Positions 24,204-32,633 of a stretch of 64,000 bases of DNA are shown here, in pieces. The stretch is from Clostridia bacterium (lineage in GTDB: Bacteria > Bacillota > Clostridia > Peptostreptococcales > Anaerovoracaceae), in NCBI GenBank assembly GCA_910575405.1, contig CAJTER010000014.1, forward strand, positions 1 to 64,000, read 5' to 3'. Positions within the stretch are counted from its first letter, which is position 1, and the number at the start of each line of letters is the position of its first letter. The notes below the pieces were generated by a model that did not search any database, was not told where the DNA came from, and saw nothing but the letters and a program-made list of their open reading frames with translations. The position numbers and the translations under genes are program-made.

Positions 24204-25001
24204 TCATGACTGATGCAAATATTCTTCCACAAACTGCCGGTATGCGGTGGCTACTTTTCCTTTGGGATCGTATTTCAGGATGCTGATTCGCTCCTCCACG
24301 CATTCCTCCGCTGATACGGCTCTGGGAATCCGGGTTGCAAAGACTTTCATCCCCATCTCCGTGTATCCATCTGTCAGTTTTACCGCCTTGTCCTTGTTGT
24401 AATTGGTCCGGGCATCCAGCATGGTAATCAGGAGGCCCCGGACAATCAGATCCGGATTCATGTTGGCCCGCACCTGCATGGCAGCCTGAATCAGTTCCAG
24501 AATGCCCGCCTCCGATGCACCCTGGGGCTGCGTGGTAATGATGACTTCATCGGCTGCGGTCAGGACATTGATGGACATCAGATTGAGGGCGGGCGCTGCG
24601 TCCAGCAGCACATAGTCGTAATTCCCTTTTACGGTATCCGTAATTTCTCTCAGAATGCTCCGCTTGCGGCCTTCGTCCTGCACACCGTTTAGGGCATCGG
24701 TAATGCCCGGCAGCGTGTGGTCAGCCGGTAGCACATCCATGCCTTCCGCATGGCGGACAATGGTGTCTTGCAGTTCTCCGGTAATATCCCGTTTTAAAAT
24801 CCGAAACAGCATCAGATCCGTCAGGGACCTCTGCGGCTCGGGAATGCCAAGCCCTTTGGACAGGGATGGGTTGCCGCTGTCGTCCACATCCATCAGCAGC
24901 ACCCGAAAGCCCCGTTCTACAAGGCCGGCTCCCATGGATATGGCAGTGGTGGTTTTTGCGACTCCACCTTTTTGATTGGCAATGGCCAGTACCTTACTCA
25001 T
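24204..25001 (-). CDS. ParA-family partition ATPase
   Basis: 265 residues. Deviant Walker A ANQKGGVAKTTTAISMG at the N-terminus, the A' box LLMDVDDSGNPS (family norm DxDxQGN), and Walker B DYVLLDAAPALN. It positions DNA together with ParB. AAAGGAG precedes the ATG. It lies between the replication protein and ParB in one leftward operon (rep-parA-parB). Confidence 0.9.
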   Translation of the reverse strand: MSKVLAIANQKGGVAKTTTAISMGAGLVERGFRVLLMDVDDSGNPSLSKGLGIPEPQRSLTDLMLFRILKRDITGELQDTIVRHAEGMDVLPADHTLPGITDALNGVQDEGRKRSILREITDTVKGNYDYVLLDAAPALNLMSINVLTAADEVIITTQPQGASEAGILELIQAAMQVRANMNPDLIVRGLLITMLDARTNYNKDKAVKLTDGYTEMGMKVFATRIPRAVSAEECVEERISILKYDPKGKVATAYRQFVEEYLHQS

Positions 25002-25070
25002 GTGTTTGTTCTCCTTTCACGCTCTTGTTTTATTTTTTCATCCATCTGCGATACGATGCTGCGAAAGCGG

Positions 25071-25928
25071 TTATCCAAAATCATGACGCACTTCCGAGTC
25101 GTAATACTGCTGAATTGTTGCAGGTGCGTTAAACAGGGCCATCGTGATGTATGCCTTGATATTGCGAATTCGGTTCTTCAGCAGCTTCATGCAGTCCATC
25201 ACGTATCGGACATGGATGGAATTCAGCGCATGGAACCGTTTGGCAACCAGGTCTGCGGGAAAGGCGGCCTCTCCGATTCGGATCTGCTCGTTATATTGGC
25301 AGGCACACTCCACCTCTTCCATGATCTGCACCAAATCCTGGAGTGCACGCGGATCATACTCCTGAGCCAGCAGGTCGTATTCAATCCGCTCCTGAATCGC
25401 TGCACTGCTTTCCCGTTGGCAGCTTGCTGCGAGATCCGGACATTCCGCCGCTTCCTGTTTTTGATGGATAGATAGATTGATAGATTCAGCCTTTAATTCT
25501 TTCGTGTTTGATTCTTTAGTATTTAATTGCGTTGTCTCCTCCAACATTGGTTCCTCCAAGATGGGCTTGTCCAGAATTGGATGTTCCAATTCTGGTGAAT
25601 CCGATATTGGTTCTGCGGATTCTGGCTCTTTCTTTTGCGGCCGTTCATAGATGATGTATTCCATATCTTTGATTCTGCCATTTTCGCCGCGCAGCTGCTT
25701 CCGGACAATGTATCCACGCTGCTCCAGCTCTTTGACGGCGGTTCGTATGGCGTCGATCCCCTCACTGCAGATGCTAGCCAATCCTTTCAAGGTATAGTCC
25801 CAGGTATCGGGCAGGGACAGCATCAGAGACAGCAGGCCTTTTGCTTTTAGTGATAGCTCTTTATTTCTTAAATGGTGGTTGGACATCAATGTGAAATCCT
25901 TTGTCTTTTCTACTCGAAATATTGCCAT
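25071..25928 (-). CDS. element replication protein (HTH N-terminus, DUF6017-like C-terminus)
   Basis: 285 residues. The N-terminal winged HTH is of the replisome-organiser type: FRVEKTKDFTLMSNHHLRN, SLKAKGLLSLMLSLPDTWDY. A long P/E/T-rich linker with repeated ILDKPILEEPMLEE units follows, and the C-terminal helical domain ends IRNIKAYITMALFNAP, as in DUF6017-type Rep proteins. The start MAIFRVEK is chosen over upstream codons because it matches the family start. First gene of the rep-parA-parB operon. Confidence 0.7.
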   Translation of the reverse strand: MAIFRVEKTKDFTLMSNHHLRNKELSLKAKGLLSLMLSLPDTWDYTLKGLASICSEGIDAIRTAVKELEQRGYIVRKQLRGENGRIKDMEYIIYERPQKKEPESAEPISDSPELEHPILDKPILEEPMLEETTQLNTKESNTKELKAESINLSIHQKQEAAECPDLAASCQRESSAAIQERIEYDLLAQEYDPRALQDLVQIMEEVECACQYNEQIRIGEAAFPADLVAKRFHALNSIHVRYVMDCMKLLKNRIRNIKAYITMALFNAPATIQQYYDSEVRHDFG

Positions 25929-26121
25929 GGCTATAGCTTCCTTTCCGGCGTCTTTTTTTATATAAAAAGGCATTAAACTAACCATTTCAGTTAATTTAAT
26001 GCCATCTAACCAACACTATTATTTTTATTTTCTATTCTTATGTAGTCATATTTTCCATGCTACTATCAAGTCCATCCAGTACAAATTATGCCGAATTCAG
26101 CCTGAAATGCACTTTCATATA

Positions 26122-26341
26122 TTACCAGATACTATAGCCGACGTGGCACCAATGGCATGTGCGTAATTGTGACCAATCAGCTGTACCCAACAGATAAAAA
26201 TACAGGCTTGTCTTCTGCCTGCGCTTTCTCAAAAGCTTCTTTGCCCCATGGATACCAGTCAACCGGATTATACGCATGCTGCAGTAAATAAGGAGACTTT
26301 TCATGGGCCAATCTGTTGGGCATTGTTCTCTTATTGTTCAC
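26122..26341 (-). pseudogene. N-terminal fragment of a DUF255 thioredoxin-domain (YyaL/SPATA20-like) gene
   Basis: Begins at a GTG behind GGAGGTGATG. Reads [19 protein letters not shown], then [11 protein letters not shown] and [11 protein letters not shown], the strongly conserved start of this family. An insertion of about 19 bases before the TCHWCHV motif shifts the frame, and similarity stops right after that motif. The other 600 or so residues are absent. Confidence 0.75.
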
Positions 26342-26460
26342 TTCATCACCTCCTGTTCCCGCAATAAAAAGCGTTTTGTAAGCATACACTTTTTATTTAA
26401 AGTTAATTTTCATTCTTATAATGTTTCCGTCTTTATACCAAATTATACTTGAATCAATGT

Positions 26461-26535
26461 CGATTCTTCTTCCCGCGTAATCAATAGAAAAAAACTGTTC
26501 CATCATGCGCATGTTCCGGATCTTCCCATAGCACT
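26461..26535 (-). pseudogene. third, tiny fragment of the AAA/PD-(D/E)XK gene
   Basis: Reads NMRMMEQFFSIDYAGRR, matching NMSMMQQFFSLDYAGRS of copy 1 (just past Walker A). Preceded and followed by unrelated sequence. It lies immediately downstream of the stop of copy 2. Remaining bases between it and the DUF255 fragment show no gene. Confidence 0.55.
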
Positions 26536-26579
26536 TCTCCTATCTGCTTCCTTTTTCTGTGGCTTCCTGCCTATTCCGC

Positions 26580-28301
26580 TTATCCCCTGCCTCGGATCAA
26601 CACCTGTTTTCCTTCAAAGGCAAAGCCGTACCTCCGGATCCGTTCTGCTGGAATTCCTTTAGCCTGCAGTGCTGCCGCGTAGTTCTTTTCCTCAATCTGC
26701 GCAAGGGCTGATGCTGCCGTTTCCTCCAGGTCCGCTTCTTTTCCCGGCTTAAAGACCTTGAATTCTAAAATCATAGCGTCATCGCCCGGCTCCTTTGGCT
26801 CCAGCATCACATCATAGCGGCCAAATCCACTCTCCCGGTTGGAGGTAATGGTATAGCGGCCCGCCAGTTCCACCATTAGGCCCAGAACAAAGCCGTGATA
26901 AAAGCGTTCCGGCTCTGAGCGGGAAGGCCGTTTTCCCGTGTCAAAGCTGCTGAAGAGTTCCTCTGCCACCGCATTCATATAGTCATTCATGGCTTCTTCA
27001 TCGCCCATGAGCAGCGCCTTGATAAACTGGCTATAATTGGATCTGATTTCTCGGAACCACCCTTTCACCATGCTTTGAAACATCTGCCGTACTTCCAGGT
27101 TCGTCAGGGCCAGCTTGTAAACCGGCTTTAGCAGCACGCCCTTTTCCCAGTCATAGGACATTTCATTTTTCCCTTCAAACCCGGCGACTTTCAGGTATCC
27201 GCTGGCCAGCAGCAGGCTCCATACCGCCTGTTCGTCATCGTTCATCTGATCATAGACAATCTGCTCGTCCAGCTCCGTATGAATACATCCACCCTGAAGC
27301 AGCGTTTCAAACTCCTGCTTCAGGGCCCTGCTTCCTTCCCGGATCAGCTTGCCTGCCAGGCTGTTCGAGCTGGTATTGGCCCAGTAGATGCCGAGCTTCC
27401 GGTTATCCAGATAGTTGATAATTGACCATGGGTTATAAATATCCGTTTTGGTCCCAAAGGTGAAGCCGTCGTACCAGGTTTTTACTTCTTCCTTCTTTTC
27501 AGGAAGCCCATATTCCTCCAGAGCTGTAAAGACTTCCTCCTCTGTGAAGCCAAAGCGCTCCTCATATTGTACCGATGTTGTGGTGATAATTTTCGGGTTA
27601 TTGAAGTCCGAGAAAATGGATTCCCGGCTCACTCTGGTGATTCCCGTCATCAATGCCCGGTACAGGTAGGGGTTGGTCTTGAAGGCAGCGTTGAATAAGC
27701 TGCGCATAAAGCCGCTCATTTCCTCCCAGTAGCCCTTTACGTAAGCTTCCTGCATGGGGGTGTCGTATTCGTCCAGCAGGATGATGACCTTCTTTCCGTA
27801 GTAGCGGCACAGATAATCCGACAGCTGATTCAGCGCCAGCTCCAGATCCACTTCGTCCAGCTGCCCATTTTTCCCCATTTCATACTGTTCCTTTTCCCCC
27901 CTGCTGAGGCAGTCTCCTTCCAGCAGGAAATCACATTTCGTGTATAATGCTGCAAAGATTCTGCCGATCTTTTTTCGCGCAGAGGCAAAGCTGGAGTCCT
28001 TTACATTTGCAAAGGACAAAAAGACGACCGGATACGTCCCCTGCAGCTTTCGGTATTCCTCCTCCTGCCAGATAGAAAGGCCCTCAAAAAGGTCGCTTCT
28101 TCCCGCGTAATCGACGGAAAAGAATTTTTCCACCATGCTCATGTTCAGGGTCTTGCCAAAGCGCCTGGGCCGGGTGATGAGGGTCACGTCATCACCTGCT
28201 TCCCACCATTCTCGGATAAAGCTCGTTTTGTCAATGTAAAAATAGTCGTTTGTACGGATGACCTCAAAATCCTGGCCTCCGGTATTGATCACTCTTGCCA
28301 T
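26580..28301 (-). CDS. AAA-ATPase / PD-(D/E)XK nuclease family protein, copy 2
   Basis: 573 residues with the same layout as copy 1: FYIDKTSFIREWW, RPRRFGKTLNMSM, KVIILLDEYDTPMQEAY, then SNRESGFGRYDVMLEPKEP and MILEFKVFKPG. The first 55 residues are the same as in copy 1 and the DNA there is almost identical; the rest has drifted (for example SFASARKKIGRIFAAL against TFVQAKNTIFCILEDL). Start follows AAAGGAG. Divergent from the hybrid kinase gene. Confidence 0.85.
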   Translation of the reverse strand: MARVINTGGQDFEVIRTNDYFYIDKTSFIREWWEAGDDVTLITRPRRFGKTLNMSMVEKFFSVDYAGRSDLFEGLSIWQEEEYRKLQGTYPVVFLSFANVKDSSFASARKKIGRIFAALYTKCDFLLEGDCLSRGEKEQYEMGKNGQLDEVDLELALNQLSDYLCRYYGKKVIILLDEYDTPMQEAYVKGYWEEMSGFMRSLFNAAFKTNPYLYRALMTGITRVSRESIFSDFNNPKIITTTSVQYEERFGFTEEEVFTALEEYGLPEKKEEVKTWYDGFTFGTKTDIYNPWSIINYLDNRKLGIYWANTSSNSLAGKLIREGSRALKQEFETLLQGGCIHTELDEQIVYDQMNDDEQAVWSLLLASGYLKVAGFEGKNEMSYDWEKGVLLKPVYKLALTNLEVRQMFQSMVKGWFREIRSNYSQFIKALLMGDEEAMNDYMNAVAEELFSSFDTGKRPSRSEPERFYHGFVLGLMVELAGRYTITSNRESGFGRYDVMLEPKEPGDDAMILEFKVFKPGKEADLEETAASALAQIEEKNYAAALQAKGIPAERIRRYGFAFEGKQVLIRGRG

Positions 28302-28420
28302 GTTGTTCTCCTTTCCCCTTGCGTTCCTGCTGTCCCTTTCGCTGTTCTTTATACAACGATTATACCATAGCCCCTCACTCTTCACACGGGTAAAATTCCT
28401 TTCGCGCCGGTTTGCCCCCT
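28302..28420 (-). promoter_or_regulatory. conserved promoter/leader of AAA-nuclease copy 2
   Basis: Same extended -10 TATGGTATAAT as at copy 1 (around 28359-28369) and the same flanking bases up to GGCGCGAAAGGAATTTT. Similarity with the copy-1 upstream region ends close to 28420. Confidence 0.5.
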
Positions 28421-28481
28421 GTGCAAAATAAATGGTTTCGTGCCACGCAAAAAACCAGGCTGCGAAGATTGCTTCCTTATA

Positions 28482-28510
28482 TTGACGGGATTGGGGACAT
28501 ATGATATTAT
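28482..28510 (+). promoter_or_regulatory. promoter of the hybrid kinase gene
   Basis: TTGACG, 17-base spacer, TATTAT, about 58 bases before the ATG. Confidence 0.65.
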
Positions 28511-28568
28511 GACACACACATTGTTGATTTTTGCTGCAAAACTATGGGAATTATAGGAGGGCAGACGT

Positions 28569-31154
28569 ATGGATTATCCAAGGATGTTTTTTAAACAAGC
28601 TGGCAAAGGCGCTCCGGCCAATGAGGCTCGTGAGCCATACGGCAGCAGTATGCAGAGTGTTCAGAATCTGGAAACCGTCATCAATGAGGGCCTTCGCGTC
28701 GCCCTGCTGGAGGAAACCCCGGATCAGTCGCTGGATGTGCTGCTGGAGCACCTGGGAAAAGCGCTCCATGGCGAACGAACCTACATATTTGAACAGAATG
28801 AGGCTGGCGGTGATGACAACACTTATGAATGGGTAGCCGATGGGGTAGTACCGGAAAAGGAAAATCTGCAAAATGTTCCCCCCGAGGTGTGTGCCAGTTG
28901 GTATCAGAAGTTCAGCATCCGTAAGCATATCGTCATTAAGAGCCTAGAAGATATTCGAGAGACTTCCCCTCTCCAGTATGCGACCCTAAAGCGTCAGAAC
29001 GTCCATTCTCTCGTGGTGGTTCCCCTTTATGACGGTGAAAAGCTCATCGGCTTTTACGGTGTGGACAATCCGCCTGTAAAGTCGCTGGAATATGCATCCA
29101 ATATGCTTCAGACCGCGGCATATTTTATCGTATCCTGCCTCAAACGGCGCAATCTGGTCCGTGAGCTTCAAAAGCGGAGTTACAATGTCCTCCATGCTCT
29201 CAGCGTGGACTATCTGGGCATCTATGAAGTGAACTTTGACACCGGCGAATGTGAAATATACCGCAGCAGCGAGCAAATGAGTATGGATTGGACCGCCCAT
29301 TTTGAAGACGGCTATCAGACTGCTATGGAGCGTTATATTTCCCAGTATGTGAGCCCCCGGGATCAGGAACGGCTCCGTGCTGTGACAGAAAAAGATTATG
29401 TACTTGCCCAGCTCAAGGCAAAGAAGAAATTTTCTGTCCGTTACCAAGTGAAAAACAGTTCATCCGGCCTGAAGCACCTGGAGCTTCATTTTTCCGCCAC
29501 AGAGAAAACGGAAGAGGAACATTGCGCGATTTTTGCCCAGCGGGATATCAATGCTGTGGTCGAACAGGAAGAGAAGTACAAGCTGGAAGCAAGGCGAAGC
29601 TTGGAGGACATTCTGGAAGGGGCTAGAACCGGCATTTGGACCATTGAGCTTGAGGATGGCTGTCAGCCGAGGATGTACGCGGATCGGACCATGCAGATTC
29701 TCCTCGGGGTGCCGGAAGAGATTGCGCCGGAGGAGTGCTACCAGCACTGGTTTGAAAATATTGAGCCGGACTATGTGGAAATGGTGCAGGAAGCGGTGCT
29801 GGAGATGTTGGAAACCGGACGTTCCGAAGTAATTTATCCCTGGACGCATCCGGAGCTAGGGAAAATTTATATCCGCTGCGGCGGTGTTCCGGACAAAACA
29901 TTCAAAAAACCTGGAGCCTGCCTGAACGGATACCATCAGGACATCACAGAGATCATGGTGACAAGGAAAAAACAGGAACAGGACATCATGGATCTGCTGG
30001 AGCGGGTGAGACGGGCCAATTCGGCAAAAAGCGAATTTCTTTCCCATATGTCCCACGATCTCCGCACGCCTATCAATGGGATTCTGGGAATGCTGACCAT
30101 CATGGAGAAATGTCAGGATGATCCGGCACGGCAACTGGAGTGCCAAAAGAAAATTCGTGTATCGACGGGGCATCTGCTTTCTTTAGTTAACGATGTTCTA
30201 CAGATCAGCAAGCTGGAAAGCGGGAGCTCTGCCGTAATAGAGGAACCCTTTGACCTTCACGATATATTGGATGACTGCTTCATGATTCTGTCTCCTCAGG
30301 CGGAGGAGGAGGGAATTCATCTGGTTCTGGAGGAAGCTGACTTGCAGCATAGCAGATTGCTAGGAAATCCGCTACATTTGAAGCAAATCCTGATGAACGT
30401 CACTGACAACGCCCTCAAATACAATCGCCCTCAGGGTTCCATATTTGTTCAGGTAAAGGAAATTTCCTGTCAGAATGGTACTGCAAGCTACCGCTTTGTT
30501 ATTGAAGATACTGGAATTGGCATCGGGGAAGACTTCAAAAAGCACATTTTTGAGCCATTCACTCAGGAACATCAGGGTGCGAGAACCAACTATAATGGCA
30601 TTGGGCTTGGTATGTCCATTGTAAAGAAGCTGGTGGACCAAATGAATGGAAGCATTGAGGTAAACAGCCAGATTGGTAAAGGAAGCGTGGTTCAGATCAT
30701 CCTGCCCCTTCGAGTTGATGAGGCATGGAGTGCACAGCCTGTGGATGAAGAGCGGAATTTGCGAAGCAATATTGTCGGCATGCGTGTCCTTCTGGTGGAA
30801 GATAATGAGATCAACTGTGAAATCGTAGAGTTTATGCTAAAGGATGCGGGAGCGGAGGTCGTAACCGCCAATAACGGAAAAGCTGCTGTGGATGCCTTCA
30901 CAGCGTCTGCGCCGGGAACCTTTGACTGTGTGATCATGGATTTGATGATGCCGATCATGAGCGGATATGAGGCGACCCGTGTGATTCGCAGTCTGGACCG
31001 GCCGGATGCAGCAGTTGTACCCATTATAGCGCTGTCGGCTAACGCATTTGACGAAGATATCGCCATGGCAAAGGATGCTGGAATGAATGAACATCTGGCA
31101 AAGCCAATAGACATCCAAAAAATATTCAAAGTCATGAGTCGGCTGAGACGCTGA
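28569..31154 (+). CDS. cytoplasmic hybrid sensor histidine kinase/response regulator
   Basis: 861 residues without membrane segments. A GAF-like sensory domain covers about residues 40-200 (VVVPLYDGEKLIGFYGVDNP), then PAS-like regions (residues 210-480), HisKA with FLSHMSHDLRTPINGILGM (phospho-His), HATPase boxes NVTDNALKYN, EDTGIGIGEDF and GIGLGMSIVKKL, and a C-terminal receiver with LLVEDNEINCEIV, phospho-Asp in CVIMDLMMP and the KPID lysine. No output domain, so it would pass phosphate on or act through partners. GGAGGG precedes the ATG. It is convergent with the two diguanylate cyclase genes, which may share a signalling role. Confidence 0.9.
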   Translation: MDYPRMFFKQAGKGAPANEAREPYGSSMQSVQNLETVINEGLRVALLEETPDQSLDVLLEHLGKALHGERTYIFEQNEAGGDDNTYEWVADGVVPEKENLQNVPPEVCASWYQKFSIRKHIVIKSLEDIRETSPLQYATLKRQNVHSLVVVPLYDGEKLIGFYGVDNPPVKSLEYASNMLQTAAYFIVSCLKRRNLVRELQKRSYNVLHALSVDYLGIYEVNFDTGECEIYRSSEQMSMDWTAHFEDGYQTAMERYISQYVSPRDQERLRAVTEKDYVLAQLKAKKKFSVRYQVKNSSSGLKHLELHFSATEKTEEEHCAIFAQRDINAVVEQEEKYKLEARRSLEDILEGARTGIWTIELEDGCQPRMYADRTMQILLGVPEEIAPEECYQHWFENIEPDYVEMVQEAVLEMLETGRSEVIYPWTHPELGKIYIRCGGVPDKTFKKPGACLNGYHQDITEIMVTRKKQEQDIMDLLERVRRANSAKSEFLSHMSHDLRTPINGILGMLTIMEKCQDDPARQLECQKKIRVSTGHLLSLVNDVLQISKLESGSSAVIEEPFDLHDILDDCFMILSPQAEEEGIHLVLEEADLQHSRLLGNPLHLKQILMNVTDNALKYNRPQGSIFVQVKEISCQNGTASYRFVIEDTGIGIGEDFKKHIFEPFTQEHQGARTNYNGIGLGMSIVKKLVDQMNGSIEVNSQIGKGSVVQIILPLRVDEAWSAQPVDEERNLRSNIVGMRVLLVEDNEINCEIVEFMLKDAGAEVVTANNGKAAVDAFTASAPGTFDCVIMDLMMPIMSGYEATRVIRSLDRPDAAVVPIIALSANAFDEDIAMAKDAGMNEHLAKPIDIQKIFKVMSRLRR

Positions 31155-31191
31155 CAGGAGCCTTTACCTTTCCGTAAGGCTCCTGTTTTTG
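31154..31191 (+). terminator. terminator of the hybrid kinase gene
   Basis: ACAGGAGCCTT pairs with AAGGCTCCTGT, followed by T5. Confidence 0.85.
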
Positions 31192-31220
31192 GCATCCGAT
31201 ATTTGGGGGGTTATATCCGC

Positions 31221-32606
31221 TTAATTCTTTCCATCTTCCTTCTTATTCGCTTCAAAAAAACTGCAGCCGCAGCGGCCATGCTCCTTCACATCATAAAGGG
31301 CCAGATCCGCATTATTATAGAGCTCGTCCGAAAAGCCCTGCTGAGAAAATGCTCCGCCTATGCTGAGAGACACTTTAGGCAGCCCGTCATTTGGGTTTTG
31401 CAGCATTTTGTTAATAGCATTTACTTTGTTTCTAATAACGGATTTCATGCTTGGTCTCATGTCGGTCAGGATCACGGCAAATTCATCTCCGCCAATGCGA
31501 GCCGGAAAGTCTGTTGTACGAAAACTCTTTTCCAGGAGCCTTGCAACTTTTTTCAAAATTTCATCTCCTGTGCTATGCCCGTATTCATCGTTAATATTTT
31601 TAAATTTATCCACATCCACCAGGAGCAGAGCTACCGGGTTAGGTGTGTGCTTCATGTGAAGCTTTAACTGATCGAACCCGCCTCGATTCATAATACCGGT
31701 CAGCGGATCGTGCTCCGCCTTATGCTGCAGCATGGCCTGATTGGCGGCATTCACTTCGTAAATATCGTTGTATGTCAGCGCCAGATATTTAAATTCATAG
31801 GATCCGGTCAATTCCAGTGTTTTATCTTCCTTGATGCAGTCAATATAAATCTGCAGCGGCTTTATAATCAGCATCAGGATCATGATAAAGGTTATGATAG
31901 TCTGCAGGAATAAAATGCTGATGAGAATCCTCTGATGCACCAAGGTTTTTTTCAGGGCCGCAGCACTCTCCTCTTGCGCAGCCTTGGTTTCATCTACCAC
32001 CGCATTTAGAAAGTGATTAATATTGGTTGTAATCGAACGTTTTTCCTTCTGATACTGATTGCCAAAAATAAGACTGCGTGCTTTTTCAATCTTTGCATCC
32101 CTTGCCAGCTCTCGATCCCCTCTGGAAAGTACAGTTTCCCTGATTTCCTGTGGGATGCCTTCCTCTCCCGCATTCTGGGCAGTGGAAATCAGCTTCATAG
32201 CATAAATTTCACGTTCCATCAGCTTGTTGGAATTATCAATTGCAGTTTCAAAGAAGTTGTAGGCTTTTTCGCTAGTGGGAAATTGTTTTAGCTGCTCCAG
32301 AGCTTTCTCCCTGCGCTGGGTGGTATTGGCTTCCTCAAAGTAAGCTGCCGCATATTGTGGATCCATTGTCACAGTATACAGCTGCACCTGCTCTGTCAAG
32401 TAATCGGAACCATCTGACACAAGAGATGCATTTTTCTCACAATTAATATAACTATGAGTATCGGAAATCATTGTCTGATAGCGCATTGATACATGAACGG
32501 TTGCGTAAATCAGCAAAATATATAAGACACAGGATATCAAAATCAAAATTAAATTCAGAGTACGTATCCGAATTCCTTTTATGGTTCTCTTTCTATTTTC
32601 TTTCAT
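31221..32606 (-). CDS. membrane diguanylate cyclase (intact GGDEF)
   Basis: 461 residues. N-terminal membrane segment (LNLILILISCVLYILLIYAT), a helical extracytoplasmic sensor of about 170 residues (YLTEQVQLYTVTMDP, NSNKLMEREIYAMKLIST), a second membrane segment (LISILFLQTIITFIMILML), then GGDEF. Active-site RIGGDEFAV is intact and the inhibitory c-di-GMP site RTTD lies five residues upstream of it; DVDKFKNINDEYGH is the substrate loop. Makes c-di-GMP from two GTP. The start ATG after AAGGAGATGCAG is used. Tandem with the next paralogue, 27 bases apart. Confidence 0.9.
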   Translation of the reverse strand: MKENRKRTIKGIRIRTLNLILILISCVLYILLIYATVHVSMRYQTMISDTHSYINCEKNASLVSDGSDYLTEQVQLYTVTMDPQYAAAYFEEANTTQRREKALEQLKQFPTSEKAYNFFETAIDNSNKLMEREIYAMKLISTAQNAGEEGIPQEIRETVLSRGDRELARDAKIEKARSLIFGNQYQKEKRSITTNINHFLNAVVDETKAAQEESAAALKKTLVHQRILISILFLQTIITFIMILMLIIKPLQIYIDCIKEDKTLELTGSYEFKYLALTYNDIYEVNAANQAMLQHKAEHDPLTGIMNRGGFDQLKLHMKHTPNPVALLLVDVDKFKNINDEYGHSTGDEILKKVARLLEKSFRTTDFPARIGGDEFAVILTDMRPSMKSVIRNKVNAINKMLQNPNDGLPKVSLSIGGAFSQQGFSDELYNNADLALYDVKEHGRCGCSFFEANKKEDGKN

Positions 32607-32633
32607 CTGCATCTCCTTCCATTATCCTTATTA

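Larger units (their letters stand above)
19518..28420 (-). repeat. long direct repeats (19518-21340 and 26580-28420)
   Basis: The two AAA-nuclease genes with their promoters are direct repeats about 7.1 kb apart. The best conserved part is the leader plus the first 170 coding bases, with about one difference over that coding stretch. Exchange between them would delete the rep-parAB-radical SAM segment. Confidence 0.75.
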
